Shown one piece after another: positions 5,720-8,105 of a stretch of DNA of 8,105 bases. The stretch's first letter is position 1, and the number at the start of each line of letters is the position of its first letter. Under the pieces are notes generated by a model. It was not told the origin of the DNA. It did not search any database and saw nothing but the letters and a program-made list of their open reading frames with translations. This DNA comes from an uncultured Collinsella sp. Lineage in GTDB: Bacteria; Actinomycetota; Coriobacteriia; Coriobacteriales; Coriobacteriaceae. Both the position numbers and the translations under genes were made by a program. The stretch lies in NCBI GenBank assembly GCA_900545505.1, contig UQZC01000063.1, positions 1 to 8,105 of the forward strand, given 5' to 3'.

Positions 5720-6598
5720 TTATTTGCCCGCGGTGGCGGTGCCGGATTGCGAAGGGGTGACGACCTTGAGCGGCTTTACGAGGGAATCCTCGTGCGAAGC
5801 CGGCGCGCCTATCTCTTCGTTTTTGGCCTTGGTTGACTCGGAGCGAGTGATTTCCTCATCGAGTGCATCGATGTCGGCGTCCTCGACCACGGCGTTGAGC
5901 GACTCAAAAACGCGGTTCTTGAGCAGCGCGGTGTGCACGCCCTCCGTCAGGTCGTGAAGCTTCTTAAACGCACGCTCGAGCTTGGCGTCGCGCTCGTCAT
6001 CGGAGGTGTCCATGCCGAGCATGCTCACGAGCACCTGCTCAAACATCGAGGACTCGCGGTTGGCGGAAGACACGTACTGACGCAGGTTGCGCGGCTCGAT
6101 ATGGAAGCGTGACAGCTCGGAGCAGTAGCGGATGATCGGGAAATCGCGACCATCGACGAGCTCACGATTTTGCGGACTCTTGATGATGCGAATGAGGTCG
6201 TTCTCGGCGAGCGAGCGGATAAACGAAATCTCGACGCCCAGCATATCGGGAATGGTCTCGATAGGATGCAGCTTTTGCTTAGTCTCCTTGGGCTCCGTCT
6301 TGAGCGGAACATCGGACAGCAAGCCCACCTCGTAAGCGAGCGTTGACAGGTCCGTGGCGTTTTCCAAGCGCTGCTTAATCACGTTGAGTGGCATATAGCG
6401 GGTCTTCTGCAGGTGCAGAATGACCTCCAGGCGATCAACGTCCTCCTTGGAGTACTGACGGTATCCCTTAGGCGTACGATGAGGGGTAATGAGCCCCTCA
6501 TCCTCTAGAAATCTTATTTTTGAGTTCGAAAGATCGGGGTATGCGCCTCGAAGTAGGTTGACGACTTGGCCGATACTCAGATAGTTGCGTTCGGCCAT
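5720..6598 (-). CDS. ftsR: MerR family regulator, FtsR/Rv1828-like
   Basis: This 292-residue protein has an N-terminal MerR helix-turn-helix with wing (about residues 6-75: YLSIGQVVNLLR, SKIRFLEDEGLITPHRTPKG, YRQYSKEDVDRL). A second helical segment of similar style follows (about 117-190, from LGVEISFIRSLAENDL to FHIEPRNLRQYV), then an acidic, charged tail. The run SIGxVxxLLR, PDxSxSKIRFLExEGLITPxR and GYRxxS matches my memory of Mycobacterium Rv1828 and Corynebacterium FtsR, a regulator reported to act on ftsZ. The FHA gene immediately upstream (3 nt gap) is the same neighbour as in mycobacteria, which supports orthology. The ribosome site GGTGAG lies in the end of the FHA gene, so translation is likely coupled. 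No metal- or drug-sensing cysteine cluster is present. The family call is very firm; the ftsR role rests on similarity and synteny. Confidence 0.85.
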   Translation of the reverse strand: MAERNYLSIGQVVNLLRGAYPDLSNSKIRFLEDEGLITPHRTPKGYRQYSKEDVDRLEVILHLQKTRYMPLNVIKQRLENATDLSTLAYEVGLLSDVPLKTEPKETKQKLHPIETIPDMLGVEISFIRSLAENDLIRIIKSPQNRELVDGRDFPIIRYCSELSRFHIEPRNLRQYVSSANRESSMFEQVLVSMLGMDTSDDERDAKLERAFKKLHDLTEGVHTALLKNRVFESLNAVVEDADIDALDEEITRSESTKAKNEEIGAPASHEDSLVKPLKVVTPSQSGTATAGK

Positions 6599-6601
6599 GC
6601 C

Positions 6602-7036
6602 CTACTCACCGGTTTCGATGCGCTCCGGCGTGCTCTCGTGGTAGATGAGCGTAAACGTACCGATCTGGACGGAAGAACCGTCGTGCAGCGGGGCTGCATT
6701 GACGATGGCACCGTCGACCCAGGTGCCATTGAGCGAGCCCAAGTCCTCGATGCGAGCGCCGAGGCCCTCGCGAATAATGCGCGCGTGGCTGCGCGAAACG
6801 GTCATGTCATTGAGGAAGATGCCGTTTGCAGGATCGCGGCCGATGGTGGTCACGTCGTCCTCGAGCTCAAAAGCGGCACCAGTCTGCGGACCCTTGACGA
6901 TGGACAGAACGGGGGCGGTGATGCGCACGTTGGCCATGAGGTCGGGAACGGTGACGTCGCCTGAAGGCACGCGGAATACGCAGGTAGCGTCAGCAGTCTT
7001 ATCATTCTGAGGCATATTGTTAACCATGTTGTCCAT
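6602..7036 (-). CDS. garA: FHA domain protein, GarA/OdhI-like
   Basis: This 144-residue cytoplasmic protein has a flexible N-terminus and one FHA phosphothreonine-binding domain (about residues 42-133). The phosphopeptide-binding residues are all present: GRD (Arg67), VSRSHA (Ser81, His84) and LGSLNGT (Asn103). Actinobacterial GarA/OdhI binds and inhibits metabolic enzymes of the 2-oxoglutarate node until a Ser/Thr kinase phosphorylates its N-terminal ETTSVFR motif, which then folds back onto the FHA domain. Here DATCVFR (16-22) lines up with that motif and keeps the second threonine as Thr18. The ATG at 7036 is chosen for its AGGGG ribosome site 5 nt ahead; a TTG at 7069 in the same frame has none. 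It follows the pgsA-like gene by 66 nt and precedes the MerR gene by 3 nt. The FHA call is certain; GarA orthology is likely. Confidence 0.85.
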   Translation of the reverse strand: MDNMVNNMPQNDKTADATCVFRVPSGDVTVPDLMANVRITAPVLSIVKGPQTGAAFELEDDVTTIGRDPANGIFLNDMTVSRSHARIIREGLGARIEDLGSLNGTWVDGAIVNAAPLHDGSSVQIGTFTLIYHESTPERIETGE

Positions 7037-7102
7037 GACAACCCCTAACTTATCGCGGACGTGCCGCAAATAATGAACCGTACGTAATCATACCCCAACG
7101 AA

Positions 7103-7807
7103 TCAGTCTTCGATTTCAGGGTTCAGAAAGTCGATGTCCTCGTCTTCGGGATGCATGAGAGCCTGTTTAATGGCCGCTCCGCCCTTAATGGAGTAGATGA
7201 CAGCCGTGAGCATGGAGAAGATCACGCCGCCGTACACAAAGAAGATGCCGAGGGGCACCGAGCTTCCGTTGAGGCCTGGGAAGGCCGTAAGGGCTGAAGG
7301 CAAAAGATGCAGGCCGTCAATAACGGGGAACCCGAGTAGCATGAGCGAGAAGCCGGTCATGAGCAGCGCTGTGGCAATCTTTCCGGGGAAGACGACATCG
7401 ATGGGGCGACGGTGATAATGGCGCACGATAAGCGTGCCGATGCCCAGATAGATGTCGCGGCCAATAATGAGCACGCAGACCCAGATGGGCAGCTCTCCGC
7501 GAACCACCAGTCCCAGCACGCCGGTGAACAGCAGCGCACGGTCACAAATGGGATCCATGACCTTGCCGAGCCACGAGACCGTCTTAGTCATGCGGGCGAT
7601 CTGACCGTCCATCCAGTCGGTGGAGGCGGCAACGGCGTAGATAACGATGGCGATGACGCGGTTGTTATCCGTCACAAACAGGTACAGAAATACCAGGGTG
7701 AGGATCAGGCGCGTAAAGGTGATGAAATTGGAGATCGTAAAGATCTTATTCGACGGGTAATCGGAAGTGCCGATAAGCTCCTTTTTGATCTTCTTTTTGA
7801 TGCCCAC
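7103..7807 (-). CDS. pgsA: CDP-alcohol phosphatidyltransferase (PgsA-like)
   Basis: This integral membrane enzyme of 234 residues joins a CDP-linked lipid to an alcohol. The full family signature DGx2ARx8Gx3Dx3D is present at 67-89, in DWMDGQIAR followed by Gly81, Asp85 and Asp89; the four aspartates (64, 67, 85, 89) bind the metal. Hydrophobic spans lie at about 30-45, 50-63, 91-120, 143-168 and 186-206. The N-terminus is strongly basic (KKKIKKE) and the C-terminus acidic. The frame reaches back to 7933, but the GTG at 7807 is chosen: the GGGGGAG site lies 4 nt ahead, the membrane domain begins soon after, and a promoter at 7844-7872 lies inside the longer frame. It is the first gene of the leftward cluster. 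Phosphatidylglycerophosphate synthase is most likely; cardiolipin synthase or another alcohol acceptor cannot be excluded. Confidence 0.85.
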   Translation of the reverse strand: MGIKKKIKKELIGTSDYPSNKIFTISNFITFTRLILTLVFLYLFVTDNNRVIAIVIYAVAASTDWMDGQIARMTKTVSWLGKVMDPICDRALLFTGVLGLVVRGELPIWVCVLIIGRDIYLGIGTLIVRHYHRRPIDVVFPGKIATALLMTGFSLMLLGFPVIDGLHLLPSALTAFPGLNGSSVPLGIFFVYGGVIFSMLTAVIYSIKGGAAIKQALMHPEDEDIDFLNPEIED

Positions 7808-7843
7808 AGGACTCCCCCGCTGGTTAACGACAAAACTTTCGAT

Positions 7844-7872
7844 ACTATACCCGTTCCGGCGATGTCTATCCA
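7844..7872 (-). promoter_or_regulatory. Promoter of the pgsA-garA-ftsR-apt-NlpC/P60 cluster
   Basis: The minus strand shows TGGATA (7872-7867, 4 of 6 matches to the -35 consensus), a 17-bp spacer, and TATAGT (7849-7844, 5 of 6 to the -10 consensus). Transcription would start near 7837, about 30 nt before the GTG at 7807. The -35 box overlaps the inner arm of the inverted repeat at 7868-7926. Confidence 0.55.
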
Positions 7873-7926
7873 GCGCAGCCATAGAGAGTCCAGACATGTG
7901 GAGGGCGCCTCTGGGCTGCGCTGGAT
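7868..7926. repeat. 13-bp perfect inverted repeat touching the pgsA promoter
   Basis: ATCCAGCGCAGCC (7868-7880) and GGCTGCGCTGGAT (7914-7926) are exact reverse complements separated by 33 nt. The loop also contains a smaller pair, TCCA and TGGA around 6 nt. No T-run follows on either strand, so it is a poor terminator. One arm covers most of the proposed -35 box, so a regulator site or looping pair is possible. Confidence 0.6.
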
Positions 7927-7935
7927 TCTGCATTT

Positions 7936-7992
7936 GTGTACATCAGCCTCCAAAAGCGACATTTTTCGGCATCTTTGGTGGCTGGTGTACAC
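7936..7992. repeat. Large hairpin, possible dispersed extragenic palindrome
   Basis: A 19-bp stem is formed by GTGTACATCAGCCTCCAAA (7936-7954) and TTTGGTGGCTGGTGTACAC (7974-7992), with 17 standard pairs, one T-G and one T-T, and a 19-nt loop containing ATTTTTCGG. On the plus strand only GTTTTG follows, so a terminator role is weak. No gene covers it. Its form fits a REP-like palindrome, but only one copy is in this window. Confidence 0.55.
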
Positions 7993-8105
7993 GTTTTGAT
8001 TCGGTGATTACATCGATCGGGAAAGTTGTTGCTTTAAGCAAATGCGTACGGGTCGAGAAGGGCTGGCGCCAAAAGAGCACCTCGGGGGTGGCCCCTGGTG
8101 GCTAA
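7993..8105. other. Non-coding tail of the window
   Basis: No gene can be supported here. Small structures are the near-palindrome TTGCTTTAAGCAA (8029-8041), the GC-rich GGGGGTGGCCCC (8084-8095) and a tandem GGTGGC. A minus-strand frame is open from the edge to a TAA at 8034-8036 and could be the end of an outside gene, but its 23 codons give a low-complexity peptide of no recognised family. Confidence 0.4.

Noticed and set aside
7808..7933. N-terminal extension of the phosphatidyltransferase to 7933
   Set aside because: The extension covers the promoter boxes and an inverted repeat, and its peptide is arginine-rich with no family resemblance; GTG 7807 has a strong ribosome site.
7412..7999. 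A 195-codon plus-strand frame opposite the pgsA-like gene
   Set aside because: It is antisense to a clear membrane enzyme, has Asp/His-rich biased composition and crosses the promoter and both hairpins.
7949..8104. A 51-codon minus-strand frame running through the large hairpin
   Set aside because: It has no start with a ribosome site, spans a palindrome, and the peptide is not recognisable; better explained as non-coding repeat.

Overview
The window is moderately GC-rich bacterial chromosome with strong Shine-Dalgarno sites. Gene content and order point to an anaerobic gut actinobacterium of the class Coriobacteriia, most likely Collinsella or a close relative. The main clue is a phosphatidyltransferase / FHA (GarA-like) / MerR (FtsR-like) gene order that I know from mycobacteria and other Actinobacteria. 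It occurs here beside Firmicutes-like families (DUF1836, DegV) typical of gut anaerobes. The genus is inferred from protein and codon style, not proven.

Left part (1-2206): a diacylglycerol glucosyltransferase/MurG-like glycosyltransferase runs leftward and is cut by the window edge. It is divergent from a rightward thioredoxin reductase (trxB) that ends in a hairpin terminator.

Middle part (2210-3912): a convergent pair, a DUF1836 MerR-like regulator (+) and a DegV/FakB-like fatty-acid-binding protein (-), shares a strong bidirectional terminator. Each gene has nearly the same palindrome just upstream of its promoter: left arm CTATMTAGT, 7-nt spacer ATKCAAA, right arm ACTAGATAR. This looks like a small self-contained regulon, with the DUF1836 protein as the obvious candidate to bind both sites. 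It is the most novel-looking item here.

Right part (3922-7872): one leftward cluster reads pgsA-like phosphatidyltransferase, GarA-like FHA protein, FtsR-like MerR regulator, adenine phosphoribosyltransferase (apt), then a secreted coiled-coil NlpC/P60 peptidoglycan hydrolase. It starts at a promoter near 7844-7872 and ends at a hairpin terminator near 3922-3965. It combines membrane lipid synthesis, a phospho-switch protein, a division regulator, purine salvage and a wall hydrolase whose coiled coil resembles FtsEX-controlled enzymes.

Far right (7868-8105): no convincing gene. It holds two large inverted repeats, one abutting the operon promoter and one resembling a dispersed extragenic palindrome. 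No rRNA, tRNA, CRISPR array, insertion sequence or phage gene was seen.
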